Shown here one piece after another: positions 15,589 to 23,955 of a DNA stretch of 64,000 bases. The stretch is from Ottowia flava (GTDB taxonomy: Bacteria; Pseudomonadota; Gammaproteobacteria; Burkholderiales; Burkholderiaceae_C), in assembly GCF_042680565.1 (NCBI RefSeq), contig NZ_JBHUEJ010000024.1:1-64000 (forward strand). The letters are read 5' to 3'. Numbering within the stretch: the stretch's first letter is position 1; every line of letters begins with the position of its first letter. Position numbers and translations under genes: made by a program. The notes below the pieces were generated by a model. That model had not been told where the DNA came from and ran no database searches. It worked only from the letters and a program-made list of their open reading frames with translations.

Positions 15589-16902
15589 ATGGCCGTGAAC
15601 GTGGAAACCCTGGACAAGCTCGAGCGCAAGATGACGCTCACCCTGCCGCTGGACGTGATCAAGAACGAGGTCGACGCCCGCCTGCGCAAGCTGTCGCGCA
15701 CCGTCAAGATGGACGGCTTTCGTCCCGGCAAGGTGCCGATGGGTGTCGTGGCCCAGCGCTACGGCTATTCGGTGCAGTACGAGGTGATGAACGACAAAGT
15801 CGGTGAAGCCTTCTACAACGCCGCCAACGAAGCCAAGCTGCGCGTGGCCGGCCAGCCGTCCATCTCGGAAAAAGAGGGCGCGCCCGAAGGCCAGATGACG
15901 TTCGACGCCGTGTTCGAGGTGTTCCCCGAAGTCAAGCTGGGCGATTTGGCCGCTGCTGAGGTGGAAAAGGTGTCGGTCGACGTCGGCGACGAGGCCATCG
16001 AGCGCACGCTGGACATCCTGCGCAAGCAGCGCCGCAGCTTCGCGCAGCGCGCCCAGGGCAGTCCCGCCGAAGACGGCGACCGCGTGACCGTGGACTTTGC
16101 CGGCAAGATCGACGGCGAGCCGTTCGAAGGTGGCAAGGCGGAAGACTTCCAGTTCGTCATCGCCGAAGGCCAGATGCTGAAGGAATTCGAAGACGCCGTG
16201 CGCGGCATGAAGGTCGGCGAATCCAAGACCTTCCCGCTGGCCTTCCCGGCCGACTACCACGGCGCTGACGTCGCGGGCAAGACCGCCGACTTCCTGGTGA
16301 CCGTGAAGAACATCGAAGCCGCGCACCTGCCCGAAGTGAACGACCAGCTGGCCAAGTCGCTGGGCGTGAAGGAAGGCACCGTGGACGCGCTGCGCGCCGA
16401 CATCCGCAAGAACCTGGAGCGTGAAGTCAGCTTCCGCGTGACCCAGCGCAACAAGCAGGCCGCCATGCAGGCCCTGGTCGGCGCCGCCGAGCTGGACGTG
16501 CCCAACGCTCTGGTCAAGGGCGAGGTCGACCGCATGATCGACAACGCCCGTGCCGACCTGAAGCAGCGTGGCATCAAGGACGTCGAGAAGTTGCCGATCC
16601 CCGAAGACACCTTCCGTCCCGAAGCCGAGCGCCGCGTGCGCACCGGCCTGGTGGTGGCCGAGCTGGTCAGCAAGAACGAACTGCAGGCCACGCCCGACCA
16701 GGTGAAGGCCCAGGTGGAGAACATGGCCGCCAGCTACGAACGCCCGGAAGAGGTCGTGCGCTACTATTTCGCCGACGCCAACCGCCTGGCCGAAGTGCAG
16801 GCCATCGCCACCGAGAACAACGTGGCCGACTTCGTGCTGGGCAAGGCCAAGGTCACCGACAAGAAGCTGGCCTTTGACGAGCTGATGGGCCAACAGGCGT
16901 AA
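15589..16902 (+). CDS. tig: Trigger factor (ribosome-associated chaperone and prolyl isomerase)
   Basis: A 437-residue ribosome-bound chaperone. The N-terminal domain includes the ribosome-docking motif DGFRPGKVPMGVV. The FKBP-type PPIase domain starts around DGDRVTVDFAGKIDGEPFEGG. A long helical C-terminal domain cradles nascent chains. The ATG at 15589 gives MAVNVETLDKLERK. It is first gene of the conserved tig-clpP-clpX-lon protein quality-control cluster; a structured element follows the stop. Confidence 0.97.
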   Translation: MAVNVETLDKLERKMTLTLPLDVIKNEVDARLRKLSRTVKMDGFRPGKVPMGVVAQRYGYSVQYEVMNDKVGEAFYNAANEAKLRVAGQPSISEKEGAPEGQMTFDAVFEVFPEVKLGDLAAAEVEKVSVDVGDEAIERTLDILRKQRRSFAQRAQGSPAEDGDRVTVDFAGKIDGEPFEGGKAEDFQFVIAEGQMLKEFEDAVRGMKVGESKTFPLAFPADYHGADVAGKTADFLVTVKNIEAAHLPEVNDQLAKSLGVKEGTVDALRADIRKNLEREVSFRVTQRNKQAAMQALVGAAELDVPNALVKGEVDRMIDNARADLKQRGIKDVEKLPIPEDTFRPEAERRVRTGLVVAELVSKNELQATPDQVKAQVENMAASYERPEEVVRYYFADANRLAEVQAIATENNVADFVLGKAKVTDKKLAFDELMGQQA

Positions 16903-16912
16903 TTCGGTACAC

Positions 16913-16975
16913 CCCCCTGAGCCGCTGGTGCGGCTTCCCCCCGCTCTCGCCGCACGGCGTGCGGCGGGCAGGGGG
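16913..16975. repeat. Structured inverted repeat with two nested hairpins after tig
   Basis: The outer stem CCCCCTG (16913-16919) pairs with CAGGGGG (16969-16975). Inside it are two hairpins, GCCGC/GCGGC (16921-16934) and GCCGCA/TGCGGC (16949-16965), giving a cloverleaf-like fold. No T tract follows. It may act as a factor-dependent terminator or RNA stabiliser, or be a mobile repeat. Confidence 0.6.
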
Positions 16976-17079
16976 ACGACACCGGCGGCCGGGCGGAGCC
17001 CGCTCCGCGGTGTCTGCTGGTGGAGGTGGCGAAGGCGCTGGCGACAGGCTTCTCGTTTGAAGTGATGAATACCGGATAC

Positions 17080-17132
17080 TGCGATTTTGATAGCTGGCCG
17101 CGCAGGTGGTTGTAGGGCCAGAGGGCGAAATC
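17080..17132 (+). repeat. Dispersed intergenic repeat copy (plus)
   Basis: GCGATTTTGATAGCTGGCC, GCGCAGGTGGTTGTAGGGCC and GGGCGAAATCG. It shares the unusual TAGCTGGCCGCGCAG and GCGAAATCG ends with the inverted copy at 19290, suggesting these two are a sub-family or recent copies of each other. Confidence 0.85.
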
Positions 17133-17232
17133 GTTTGCAACGGGGGGGGTGACGGCACGCGCCCCATGCGTGGGGCTTGGAATCGGTGGGTTCCGGCCCC
17201 ATTTGCTTGACCAGACCTAACTTGGAGTTTTC

Positions 17233-17844
17233 ATGAGCGAGTACGACACCCAGCAAAACCTCGGCCTGATTCCGATGGTGATCGAGCAGTCCGGCCGCGG
17301 CGAACGCTCCTACGACATCTATTCGCGCCTGCTGCGCGAGCGCGTCGTGTTTCTGGTGGGCGAAGTGAACGACCAGACCGCCAACCTGGTGGTGGCCCAA
17401 CTGCTGTTCCTGGAGAGCGAGAACCCGGACAAGGATATTTCCCTGTACATCAACTCGCCGGGCGGCAGCGTCACGGCCGGCATGTCGATCTACGACACCA
17501 TGCAGTTCATCAAACCCGACGTGTCCACCATGTGCCTGGGCTTTGCGGCCAGCATGGGCGCCTTCCTGCTGGCCGCCGGCGCCAAGGGCAAGCGCTACAG
17601 CCTGCCCAACAGCAAGATCATGATCCACCAGGTGCTGGGCGGCGCGCGCGGCCAGGCGACCGACATCGAGATCCACGCCCGCGACATCCTGCGCACCAAG
17701 GACCAGATGAACCGCATCCTGGCCGAGCGCACCGGTCAGCCGCTGGAAAAAGTCCAGCGCGACACCGAGCGCGACTACTTCATGACCGCCGACGAAGCCA
17801 AGGACTACGGCATCGTCGACCAGGTCATTGCCAACCGGCCGTGA
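17233..17844 (+). CDS. clpP: ATP-dependent Clp protease proteolytic subunit
   Basis: The barrel peptidase of ClpXP and ClpAP, 203 residues. The catalytic triad is Ser107 (GFAASMGAF), His132 (IMIHQ) and Asp181 (RDTERDYF), with the spacing of E. coli ClpP. INSPGGSVTAG precedes the active site. The ATG at 17233 gives MSEYDTQQNLGLIPMVIEQS, with the short propeptide typical of the group. It is followed by a terminator-like hairpin before clpX. Confidence 0.97.
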   Translation: MSEYDTQQNLGLIPMVIEQSGRGERSYDIYSRLLRERVVFLVGEVNDQTANLVVAQLLFLESENPDKDISLYINSPGGSVTAGMSIYDTMQFIKPDVSTMCLGFAASMGAFLLAAGAKGKRYSLPNSKIMIHQVLGGARGQATDIEIHARDILRTKDQMNRILAERTGQPLEKVQRDTERDYFMTADEAKDYGIVDQVIANRP

Positions 17845-17916
17845 CCGGCGCGCGCCGAGGCGCGGTGGGCCTGCACGGCCCGCGCGCTGACGGCGCGGTT
17901 TGCAAGGCCGTTTCAC

Positions 17917-17944
17917 CCCCGTTGCCTGTGGGCAACGGGGTTTT
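17917..17944 (+). terminator. Hairpin with T tract between clpP and clpX
   Basis: CCCCGTTGCC-TGTG-GGCAACGGGG followed by TTTT. A strong stem but a short T tract, so it probably attenuates rather than fully stops transcription into clpX. Confidence 0.75.
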
Positions 17945-18001
17945 CTGGCGCGGTGCATGATTTGGTTATCATGGGTCGCTTCAACACGAAACTGACATTC
18001 A

Positions 18002-19267
18002 ATGGCCGATAAGAAAGGCTCTTCCAGCGAGAAATCGCTCTATTGCTCGTTCTGCGGCAAGAGCCAGCACGAGGTCAAGAAGCTGATCGCCGGCCCCTCG
18101 GTGTTCATCTGCGACGAGTGCATCGACCTGTGCAACGACATCATCCGTGAGGAAGTGCCCGCGGATGCCGCGCCGGGCGAGGCCAAGGCCGAACTGCCGA
18201 CGCCGTCGGACATCAAGACCAACCTCGACAACTACGTCATCGGCCAGGAAAAGGCCAAGCGCACGCTGGCCGTGGCGGTCTACAACCACTACAAGCGCCT
18301 CAAGCACAAGGAAGACGCCAAGGCGGGCGAGGTCGAACTCGCCAAGAGCAACATCCTGCTGATCGGCCCCACGGGGTCGGGCAAGACGCTGCTGGCCCAG
18401 ACGCTGGCGCGCCAACTGGACGTGCCCTTCGTCATGGCCGACGCCACCACGCTGACCGAGGCCGGTTACGTGGGTGAGGACGTCGAAAACATCATCAGCA
18501 AGCTGCTGCAAAGCTGCAACTACGACGTGGACCGCGCGCAGCGCGGCATCGTCTACATCGACGAGATCGACAAGATCAGCCGCAAGGCCGACAACCCGAG
18601 CATCACGCGCGACGTGTCGGGCGAGGGCGTGCAGCAGGCGCTGCTCAAGCTGATCGAAGGCACGATGGCCAGCATCCCGCCGCAGGGCGGGCGCAAGCAC
18701 CCGAACCAGGACTTCCTGCAGATCGACACGACCAACATCCTGTTCATCTGCGGTGGCGCGTTCGCGGGGCTCGAAAAGGTCATCGAAGCGCGCACCGAAG
18801 CGTCCGGCATCGGCTTTGGCGCCACCGTGCGCAGCAAGCAGCAGCGCTCGATCAGCGAGGCGTTCCAGGAAGTCGAGCCTGAAGACCTGATCAAGTTCGG
18901 CATCATCCCCGAGCTGGTGGGCCGCATGCCCGTGGTGGCCACGCTGGCCGAGCTGACCGAAGACGCGCTGGTGCAGATCCTGACCGAGCCGAAAAACGCG
19001 CTGGTCAAGCAGTTCGGCCGCCTGCTGCAAATGGAAGGCGTCGAGCTGGAGATCCGCCCGTCGGCGCTCAAAGCCATCGCCCGCAAGGCGCTGGCGCGCA
19101 AGACCGGTGCGCGCGGGCTGCGTTCGATCCTCGAACAGGCGCTGATCGACACCATGTTCGAGCTGCCCCACACCGCCAACGTGGCCAAGGTGGTGGTGGA
19201 CGAAAACACGATCGAAGACAACCAGCCGCCGCTGCTGGTGTACCGCGAAGCCGCGAAAAAGGCTTGA
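18002..19267 (+). CDS. clpX: ATP-dependent Clp protease ATP-binding subunit ClpX
   Basis: AAA+ unfoldase that feeds substrates to ClpP, 421 residues. The N-terminal zinc-binding domain uses Cys15, Cys18, Cys37 and Cys40. Walker A GPTGSGKT begins at residue 122; Walker B is VYIDEIDKI. The pore loop GYVGEDV and the ClpP-contacting IGF-type loop (GIGFGA) are visible. The ATG at 18002 has no strong ribosome site. It is the third gene of the tig-clpP-clpX-lon cluster. Confidence 0.97.
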   Translation: MADKKGSSSEKSLYCSFCGKSQHEVKKLIAGPSVFICDECIDLCNDIIREEVPADAAPGEAKAELPTPSDIKTNLDNYVIGQEKAKRTLAVAVYNHYKRLKHKEDAKAGEVELAKSNILLIGPTGSGKTLLAQTLARQLDVPFVMADATTLTEAGYVGEDVENIISKLLQSCNYDVDRAQRGIVYIDEIDKISRKADNPSITRDVSGEGVQQALLKLIEGTMASIPPQGGRKHPNQDFLQIDTTNILFICGGAFAGLEKVIEARTEASGIGFGATVRSKQQRSISEAFQEVEPEDLIKFGIIPELVGRMPVVATLAELTEDALVQILTEPKNALVKQFGRLLQMEGVELEIRPSALKAIARKALARKTGARGLRSILEQALIDTMFELPHTANVAKVVVDENTIEDNQPPLLVYREAAKKA

Positions 19268-19289
19268 CCAGCATCGGCACCGCGAATTC

Positions 19290-19348
19290 GGAACGATTTC
19301 GCGGCCCGGCCCTAGAGCCATCTGCGCGGCCAGCTACCATTAATGTAG
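19290..19348 (-). repeat. Dispersed intergenic repeat copy (minus)
   Basis: Reverse complement reads GGTAGCTGGCCGCGCAG, ATGGCTCTAGGGCC and GCGAAATCGTTCC, a close relative of the 17080 copy in the opposite orientation. It lies between clpX and lon. Confidence 0.8.
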
Positions 19349-19484
19349 CATTCAGTTGCGGCAAATGGCCTCGCCGCACGCCAGGGCCCGGCGCCAAGGG
19401 TCTGCCCCGAGCGGCCGCCGCGCCGCTGGGTTGAAAATAACGCCTGAGCAGCCATTTACTGGCGAATCACCCGAAGGATCATTC

Positions 19485-21923
19485 ATGTCCGGAACCACCC
19501 CGTTGCCCGCCACGCCGATCGACCTGCCGCTGCTGCCGCTGCGCGACGTCGTGGTCTTTCCCCACATGGTCATCCCGCTGTTCGTGGGCCGGCCGAAGAG
19601 CATCAAGGCGCTGGAAACCGCCATGGCGGCCGACCGCCGCATCATGCTGGTGGCGCAAAAGACCGCCGCCAAGGACGAGCCCACGGTGGGCGACATGTTC
19701 GAAGTCGGCTGCGTGTCCACCATCCTGCAGATGCTCAAGCTGCCCGACGGCACCGTGAAGGTGCTGGTCGAAGGCCAGCAGCGCGCCACCGTGACGCACA
19801 TCGAAGACGATGGTGAGTCGCACTTCGTCGCCACCGTCACGCCGATCGAGCCCGCGACCGACCAGGACGACGCCGAGGTCGAGGCGCTGCGCCGTGCGGT
19901 GATGCAGCAGTTCGACCAGTACGTCAAGCTGAACAAGAAGATCCCGCCCGAGATCCTGACCTCCATCGCCAGCATCGACGAGCCTGGCCGCCTGGCCGAC
20001 ACGATCGCCGCGCACCTCCCGCTCAAGCTGGAAAGCAAGCAGAACGTGCTGGACCTGGCCAGCGTGAAAGAGCGCCTGGAAAACCTGTTTGAGCAGATCG
20101 AGCGCGAAGTCGACATCCTGAATGTCGACAAGAAGATCCGTGGCCGCGTGAAGCGCCAGATGGAAAAGAACCAGCGCGACTTCTACCTGAACGAGCAGGT
20201 CAAGGCGATCCAGAAAGAACTGGGCGAAGGCGAAGAAGGCGCGGACATCGAAGAGATCGAAAAGAAGATCCGCGCCGCGCGCATGCCCAAAGAAGCGCGC
20301 AAGAAGGCCGAGGGCGAGCTGAAGAAGCTCAAGCTCATGTCGCCCATGTCGGCCGAGGCCACCGTGGTGCGCAACTACATCGACGTGCTGGTCGGCCTGC
20401 CGTGGTCGAAGAAGACCAAGATCAAGCACGATCTGGCCAACGCCGAGGCGGTGCTGAACGAAGACCACTACGGTCTGGAAAAGGTCAAGGACCGCATCCT
20501 CGAGTACCTCGCGGTGCAGCAGCGCGTGGACAAGGTCAAGGCGCCGATCCTGTGCCTGGTCGGCCCACCCGGCGTGGGCAAGACCTCGCTCGGCCAGTCG
20601 GTCGCCAAGGCCACGGGGCGCAAGTACGTGCGCATGGCGCTGGGTGGCATGCGCGACGAGGCGGAGATCCGCGGCCACCGACGCACTTACATCGGTGCGA
20701 TGCCGGGCAAGGTGCTGCAAAGCCTGAACAAGGTCGGCACGCGCAACCCGCTGTTCCTGCTGGACGAGATCGACAAGCTGGGCATGGACTTCCGCGGTGA
20801 CCCGTCCAGCGCGCTGCTGGAAGTGTTGGACCCCGAGCAGAACCACACCTTTGGCGACCACTACGTCGAGGTCGATTTCGACCTGTCGGACGTGATGTTC
20901 GTGGCGACCAGCAACTCGATGAACATCCCGCCGGCGCTGCTGGACCGGATGGAAGTCATCCGCCTGTCGGGCTACACCGAGGACGAGAAGACCAACATCG
21001 CCGTCAAGTACCTGCTGCCCAAGCAGATGAAGAACAACGGCGTGAAGGAAGACGAGTTGGACGTCACCGAAGCGGCGGTGCGCGACATCGTGCGCTACTA
21101 CACACGCGAAGCCGGTGTGCGTTCGCTGGAGCGCGAGCTGTCCAAGATCTGCCGCAAGGTGGTCAAAGGTTTGCAGCTCAAGCAGATGACGCCGAAGGTA
21201 GTCGTCACGGCGGACAACCTCAACGACTTCCTGGGCGTGCGCAAGTACACCTACGGCCGCGCCGAACAGCAGAACCAGGTCGGTCAGGTGGTCGGTCTGG
21301 CGTGGACGGAAGTGGGCGGTGACCTGCTCACCATTGAAGCCGCCACCATGCCGGGCAAGGGCGCCATCCAGCGCACCGGCCAGCTGGGCGATGTGATGAA
21401 GGAATCTGTCGAGGCGGCGCGCACCGTGGTGCGCTCGCGTGCACGCGTGCTGGGCATCAAGGACGAGGTGTTCGAGAAGAAGGACATCCACATCCACGTG
21501 CCCGATGGCGCCACGCCCAAGGACGGCCCGAGTGCGGGCGCCGCCATGACGACAGCCATCGTGTCGGCGCTGACCGGCATCCCCGTGCGCAGCGACGTTG
21601 CGATGACCGGCGAGATCACGCTGCGCGGCGAGGTGACGGCGATCGGCGGTCTGAAGGAAAAGCTGCTCGCGGCCCTGCGTGGCGGCATCAAGACCGTACT
21701 GATCCCGGAAGAGAACGTCAAGGACCTTCAGGAGATCCCGGCGAACGTCAAGGAAGCCCTGAAGATCGTGCCCGTGCGGTGGATCGACAAGGTGCTGGAA
21801 ATCGCGCTCGAGCGCCAGCCGACGCCGCTGCTGGACGACGACGCTGCTGCGCCTGAACCTGCCCCCGCCACATCGCCCGCCGCCAAGAAGACGGGCGAGC
21901 GCCGTGGTGCGGTGAAGCACTGA
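19485..21923 (+). CDS. lon: Lon protease (ATP-dependent serine protease La)
   Basis: A 812-residue hexameric AAA+ protease. The N-terminal substrate-recognition domain (PLLPLRDVVVFPHMVIPLFVG) is followed by a coiled-coil. Walker A GPPGVGKT begins at residue 360, with FLLDEIDKLG as Walker B. The C-terminal peptidase domain has the catalytic Ser683 in PKDGPSAGAAM and Lys near residue 726 in LKEKLLAAL. The ATG at 19485 (MSGTTPLPATPIDLP) follows AAGGATC; the open frame upstream is not family-like. It closes the quality-control cluster. Confidence 0.97.
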   Translation: MSGTTPLPATPIDLPLLPLRDVVVFPHMVIPLFVGRPKSIKALETAMAADRRIMLVAQKTAAKDEPTVGDMFEVGCVSTILQMLKLPDGTVKVLVEGQQRATVTHIEDDGESHFVATVTPIEPATDQDDAEVEALRRAVMQQFDQYVKLNKKIPPEILTSIASIDEPGRLADTIAAHLPLKLESKQNVLDLASVKERLENLFEQIEREVDILNVDKKIRGRVKRQMEKNQRDFYLNEQVKAIQKELGEGEEGADIEEIEKKIRAARMPKEARKKAEGELKKLKLMSPMSAEATVVRNYIDVLVGLPWSKKTKIKHDLANAEAVLNEDHYGLEKVKDRILEYLAVQQRVDKVKAPILCLVGPPGVGKTSLGQSVAKATGRKYVRMALGGMRDEAEIRGHRRTYIGAMPGKVLQSLNKVGTRNPLFLLDEIDKLGMDFRGDPSSALLEVLDPEQNHTFGDHYVEVDFDLSDVMFVATSNSMNIPPALLDRMEVIRLSGYTEDEKTNIAVKYLLPKQMKNNGVKEDELDVTEAAVRDIVRYYTREAGVRSLERELSKICRKVVKGLQLKQMTPKVVVTADNLNDFLGVRKYTYGRAEQQNQVGQVVGLAWTEVGGDLLTIEAATMPGKGAIQRTGQLGDVMKESVEAARTVVRSRARVLGIKDEVFEKKDIHIHVPDGATPKDGPSAGAAMTTAIVSALTGIPVRSDVAMTGEITLRGEVTAIGGLKEKLLAALRGGIKTVLIPEENVKDLQEIPANVKEALKIVPVRWIDKVLEIALERQPTPLLDDDAAAPEPAPATSPAAKKTGERRGAVKH

Positions 21924-21993
21924 GGCGCAGCGCACGAAACCGGTGGCGCGAAGAATTTTTTCGCGCCACTGGGTCGAAACGATGAATTCCCGG

Positions 21994-22001
21994 TATAGAA
22001 T
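21994..22001 (+). promoter_or_regulatory. Possible -10 box of the tRNA-Gly promoter
   Basis: TATAGAAT lies about 15 bases before the first tRNA-Gly. No convincing -35 element is seen, so this is a weak call. Confidence 0.4.
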
Positions 22002-22015
22002 CTAAGGCTTGCAGT

Positions 22016-22091
22016 GCGGGAATAGCTCAGTTGGTAGAGCGCAACCTTGCCAAGGTTGAGGTCGCGAGTTCGAGCCTCGTTTCCCGCTCCA
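22016..22091 (+). tRNA. tRNA-Gly (anticodon GCC), copy 1
   Basis: A full cloverleaf with encoded CCA, 76 nt. The acceptor stem is GCGGGAA/TTCCCGC and the anticodon loop is CTTGCCAAG, with GCC at 22049-22051. It is identical to the copy at 22365. Confidence 0.97.
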
Positions 22092-22126
22092 GACATTGCA
22101 TCCGGCTCACCAAGCCGGGAGCAGCC

Positions 22127-22155
22127 AAAAAGGGAAGCTCTGGCTTCCCTTTTTT
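22127..22155 (+). terminator. Terminator between tRNA-Gly copy 1 and tRNA-Cys copy 1
   Basis: AGGGAAGC-TCTG-GCTTCCCT flanked by A and T tracts: a good intrinsic terminator lying inside the tRNA cluster. It suggests the tRNA genes are separate units or partly read through. Confidence 0.85.
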
Positions 22156-22169
22156 GTCGCAGTACCTGC

Positions 22170-22243
22170 GGCGCGATAGCAAAGCGGTTATGCAACGGAT
22201 TGCAAATCCGTCTAGTCCGGTTCGACTCCGGATCGCGCCTCCA
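22170..22243 (+). tRNA. tRNA-Cys (anticodon GCA), copy 1
   Basis: 74 nt with CCA. The acceptor is GGCGCGA/TCGCGCC with discriminator T, as expected for tRNA-Cys. The anticodon loop is ATTGCAAAT. Identical to the copy at 22529. Confidence 0.96.
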
Positions 22244-22340
22244 CTTCTCCTGTGCCATGTCGGATCGAAAGCAGTCGGTCGGGCCGGGGCTGTGAAGGGT
22301 GCTAACGCGAGGGGCATCGCAGCCAAAAGCGGGCACGTTT

Positions 22341-22350
22341 TTGGGTTATA
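22341..22350 (+). promoter_or_regulatory. Possible -10 box before tRNA-Gly copy 2
   Basis: TTATAATTTT-type sequence (GGGTTATAATTTTGAG) about 15 bases upstream of the second tRNA-Gly contains a perfect TATAAT. This suggests the second tRNA block has its own promoter. Confidence 0.6.
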
Positions 22351-22364
22351 ATTTTGAGTTCCAT

Positions 22365-22440
22365 GCGGGAATAGCTCAGTTGGTAGAGCGCAACCTTGCC
22401 AAGGTTGAGGTCGCGAGTTCGAGCCTCGTTTCCCGCTCCA
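22365..22440 (+). tRNA. tRNA-Gly (anticodon GCC), copy 2
   Basis: Base-for-base identical to the 22016 copy, 76 nt with encoded CCA, 349 bp downstream of it. Confidence 0.97.
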
Positions 22441-22473
22441 AACGCTCGGCACCGGTCATTTGACAGGTGCTAT

Positions 22474-22505
22474 AAAAAAAAGGAAGCATCCGCTTCCTTT
22501 TTTTT
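22474..22505 (+). terminator. Terminator between tRNA-Gly copy 2 and tRNA-Cys copy 2
   Basis: GGAAGC-ATCC-GCTTCC flanked by long A and T runs. It occupies the same relative place as the terminator in the first tRNA block but differs in sequence. Confidence 0.85.
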
Positions 22506-22528
22506 CAGGCGAATGGGCATGCATTCCC

Positions 22529-22602
22529 GGCGCGATAGCAAAGCGGTTATGCAACGGATTGCAAATCCGTCTAGTCCGGTTCGACTCCGGATCGCGCCTC
22601 CA
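22529..22602 (+). tRNA. tRNA-Cys (anticodon GCA), copy 2
   Basis: Identical to the 22170 copy, 74 nt with CCA, anticodon GCA. Confidence 0.96.
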
Positions 22603-22745
22603 CCTTCCCCCTGGTTGTTCGACCGCACCCGCGAATTGAGCGGGAAGGCGCGGGCGTGATGGTGTACGCCAGGGATTGTTCGACGACGCCGCCAGCGCCG
22701 GTGCGAAGCGCCCAGGCAGGGATTGAGTGCGACAATGCACGTTTG

Positions 22746-22837
22746 GCCCCGGTGGTGAAACTGGTAGACACAGCGGACTTAAAATCCGCCGCTTCCCGAA
22801 AGGGCGCGTGCCGGTTCGATCCCGGCCCGGGGCACCA
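22746..22837 (+). tRNA. tRNA-Leu (anticodon TAA)
   Basis: A class II tRNA with a long variable arm (CTTCCCGAAAGGG). The acceptor is GCCCCGG/CCGGGGC followed by ACCA, and the anticodon loop CTTAAAA gives TAA. It lies 17 bp before the next protein gene. Confidence 0.96.
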
Positions 22838-22854
22838 GTTGTGAGGAATACGCC

Positions 22855-23478
22855 ATGAGTGATGACGCACCTTTCGAGATCCACGTGCATGGCGACGTGA
22901 AACTGCGCGCCGACGTCGGTTTCGACGCCCTGCAGGACGCGCTCAAGCCCTTGTGGAAGTACGCACGCGCCCGCTCGCTTGCCGACGGCGCTGCCAGCCT
23001 GTACGAGGACGAGCCCGGCATCCGTTTCGACGCCAAGGACCACCTGCTGCAGATGTGCTGGACGGTGAGCGGCGACGACGACTTCCGCCAGCAGCTGGAC
23101 GACCTGTGCATGAACCTGAACGATCTGTCGGCCGAAGGCACCCAGATCGAAGTCACGTTTTACGACGCCCAGTACGACGAAGAAGACGAGGAGCAGGGCC
23201 GCGACTCGCGCGACGATTTCGTGCTGCTGTTCGTCGGCCCGACGCCTGAGGCCATCATGCAGGCGCAGCGCAACCTGCTGGTCGAAGACGTAGTGGCGTT
23301 GATGGAGCGCCACTTTGACGGCGCCGAGCTGGGTGGCGTGGTCAGCGAGATCGACAAGCTTTTCTCAGACCGCTTCACCGCGCTGGTCAGCTCGCTCGAA
23401 CTGGGCAAGCCGCCGCGCAGCCCGGGCTCCGGCAACAACGGGCACGGCAGCGGGCGCCGTCCGCGCCATCTGCACTGA
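22855..23478 (+). CDS. Conserved hypothetical protein (possibly DUF6806 family)
   Basis: A 207-residue acidic protein with no signal peptide or membrane segment. It starts MSDDAPFEIHVHGDVKLRADV and contains LQDALKPLWKYARARSLADGA and LLQMCWTVSGDDDFRQQLDDLC. The tail is Gly/Arg/His-rich and probably disordered. TGAGGAATACGCC places a ribosome site before the ATG. I recall similar Burkholderiales proteins annotated as DUF6806, but cannot confirm this. No function can be inferred. It directly follows tRNA-Leu and could share its transcript. Confidence 0.8.
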   Translation: MSDDAPFEIHVHGDVKLRADVGFDALQDALKPLWKYARARSLADGAASLYEDEPGIRFDAKDHLLQMCWTVSGDDDFRQQLDDLCMNLNDLSAEGTQIEVTFYDAQYDEEDEEQGRDSRDDFVLLFVGPTPEAIMQAQRNLLVEDVVALMERHFDGAELGGVVSEIDKLFSDRFTALVSSLELGKPPRSPGSGNNGHGSGRRPRHLH

Positions 23479-23506
23479 GGCAGATTGCATCGCAGTCGCG
23501 GTCAAT

Positions 23507-23560
23507 GCTCCTGATTCAGGAGCTTTCCGCGCAGGTGGCTGTAGGGCTACAAGCCAAAAT
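23507..23560 (+). repeat. Dispersed intergenic repeat copy (plus)
   Basis: GCTCCTGATTCAGGAGCTTTCC, GCGCAGGTGGCTGTAGGGCT, then AAGCCAAAATG. The palindromic lead CTCCTGATTCAGGAG is shared with the 11285 copy. Confidence 0.85.
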
Positions 23561-23569
23561 GTGTCTTAA

Positions 23570-23760
23570 CGGGCGGTTGCAGCACATTCCGGCGAATTGA
23601 GCCGCCAACGCCGCGCCGCGGCCTCCAAGTCAGCCAGATCGCTGGTGAGCACCAAGTGAATGCGGTCAGACGCGGGTCAGTGGCTTCAGGGTTCAGCAGG
23701 CCGGCTGTGGCCAGCACGCGCTGCAGTCGTCGCGCCACTGCCGCCGCCGTACCCCAAATG
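23570..23760 (-). pseudogene. Possible coding remnant, frameshifted
   Basis: The minus strand reads EARIWGTAAAVARRLQRVLA, then TAGLLNPEATDPRLTA. In another frame it continues HLVLTSDLADLEAAARRW and ends RLNSPECAATAR at a TAA. Both pieces look protein-like, and the switch implies a frameshift. The TSDLADL segment vaguely recalls the end of PIN-domain toxins, but I cannot assign a family. It may be chance. Confidence 0.25.
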
Positions 23761-23955
23761 CGCGCTTCTTGCGCCAGGTGAACAAAATAGTTCGGTCAAA
23801 TCCCGCATGGTGGGAAATCGTTGCGTAATTGGAGATTCAGCCCGCCACGGGCACCGCACAATCGGGGATGACCGCCCGGACCGGCGACCGGCGCCACACG
23901 CGCCCGGCCTGCGCCCCTGCCCGGGCATGGCATCCCAACATCCAAGGAGAGACAG

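Larger units (their letters stand above)
16903..17232. other. 330-bp gap between tig and clpP
   Basis: It holds a three-way-junction inverted repeat (16913-16975), a dispersed repeat copy (17080-17132) and the clpP leader with a GGAG ribosome site. No gene is present. Confidence 0.6.
23479..23955. other. 477-bp gap upstream of the monomeric isocitrate dehydrogenase
   Basis: It holds a dispersed repeat copy (23507-23560) and a stretch (about 23570-23760) whose minus strand reads like a frameshifted coding remnant. The last 190 bases lead to an AAGGAGAG ribosome site. No intact gene. Confidence 0.55.

Noticed and set aside
15523..17958. A very long minus-strand open frame opposite tig and clpP
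   Set aside because: High-GC mirror of the real genes. It has no domain, and its His/Val/Gly-rich composition is typical of an antisense shadow.
19479..21935. An 818-codon minus-strand frame opposite lon
   Set aside because: Antisense shadow of lon, with composition typical of the complement of GC-rich coding DNA. No ribosome site or domain.
22016..22837. tRNA cluster as an integration site for a genomic island
   Set aside because: No integrase gene and no direct repeat of a tRNA 3' end near a foreign-looking segment; the flanking genes are ordinary.
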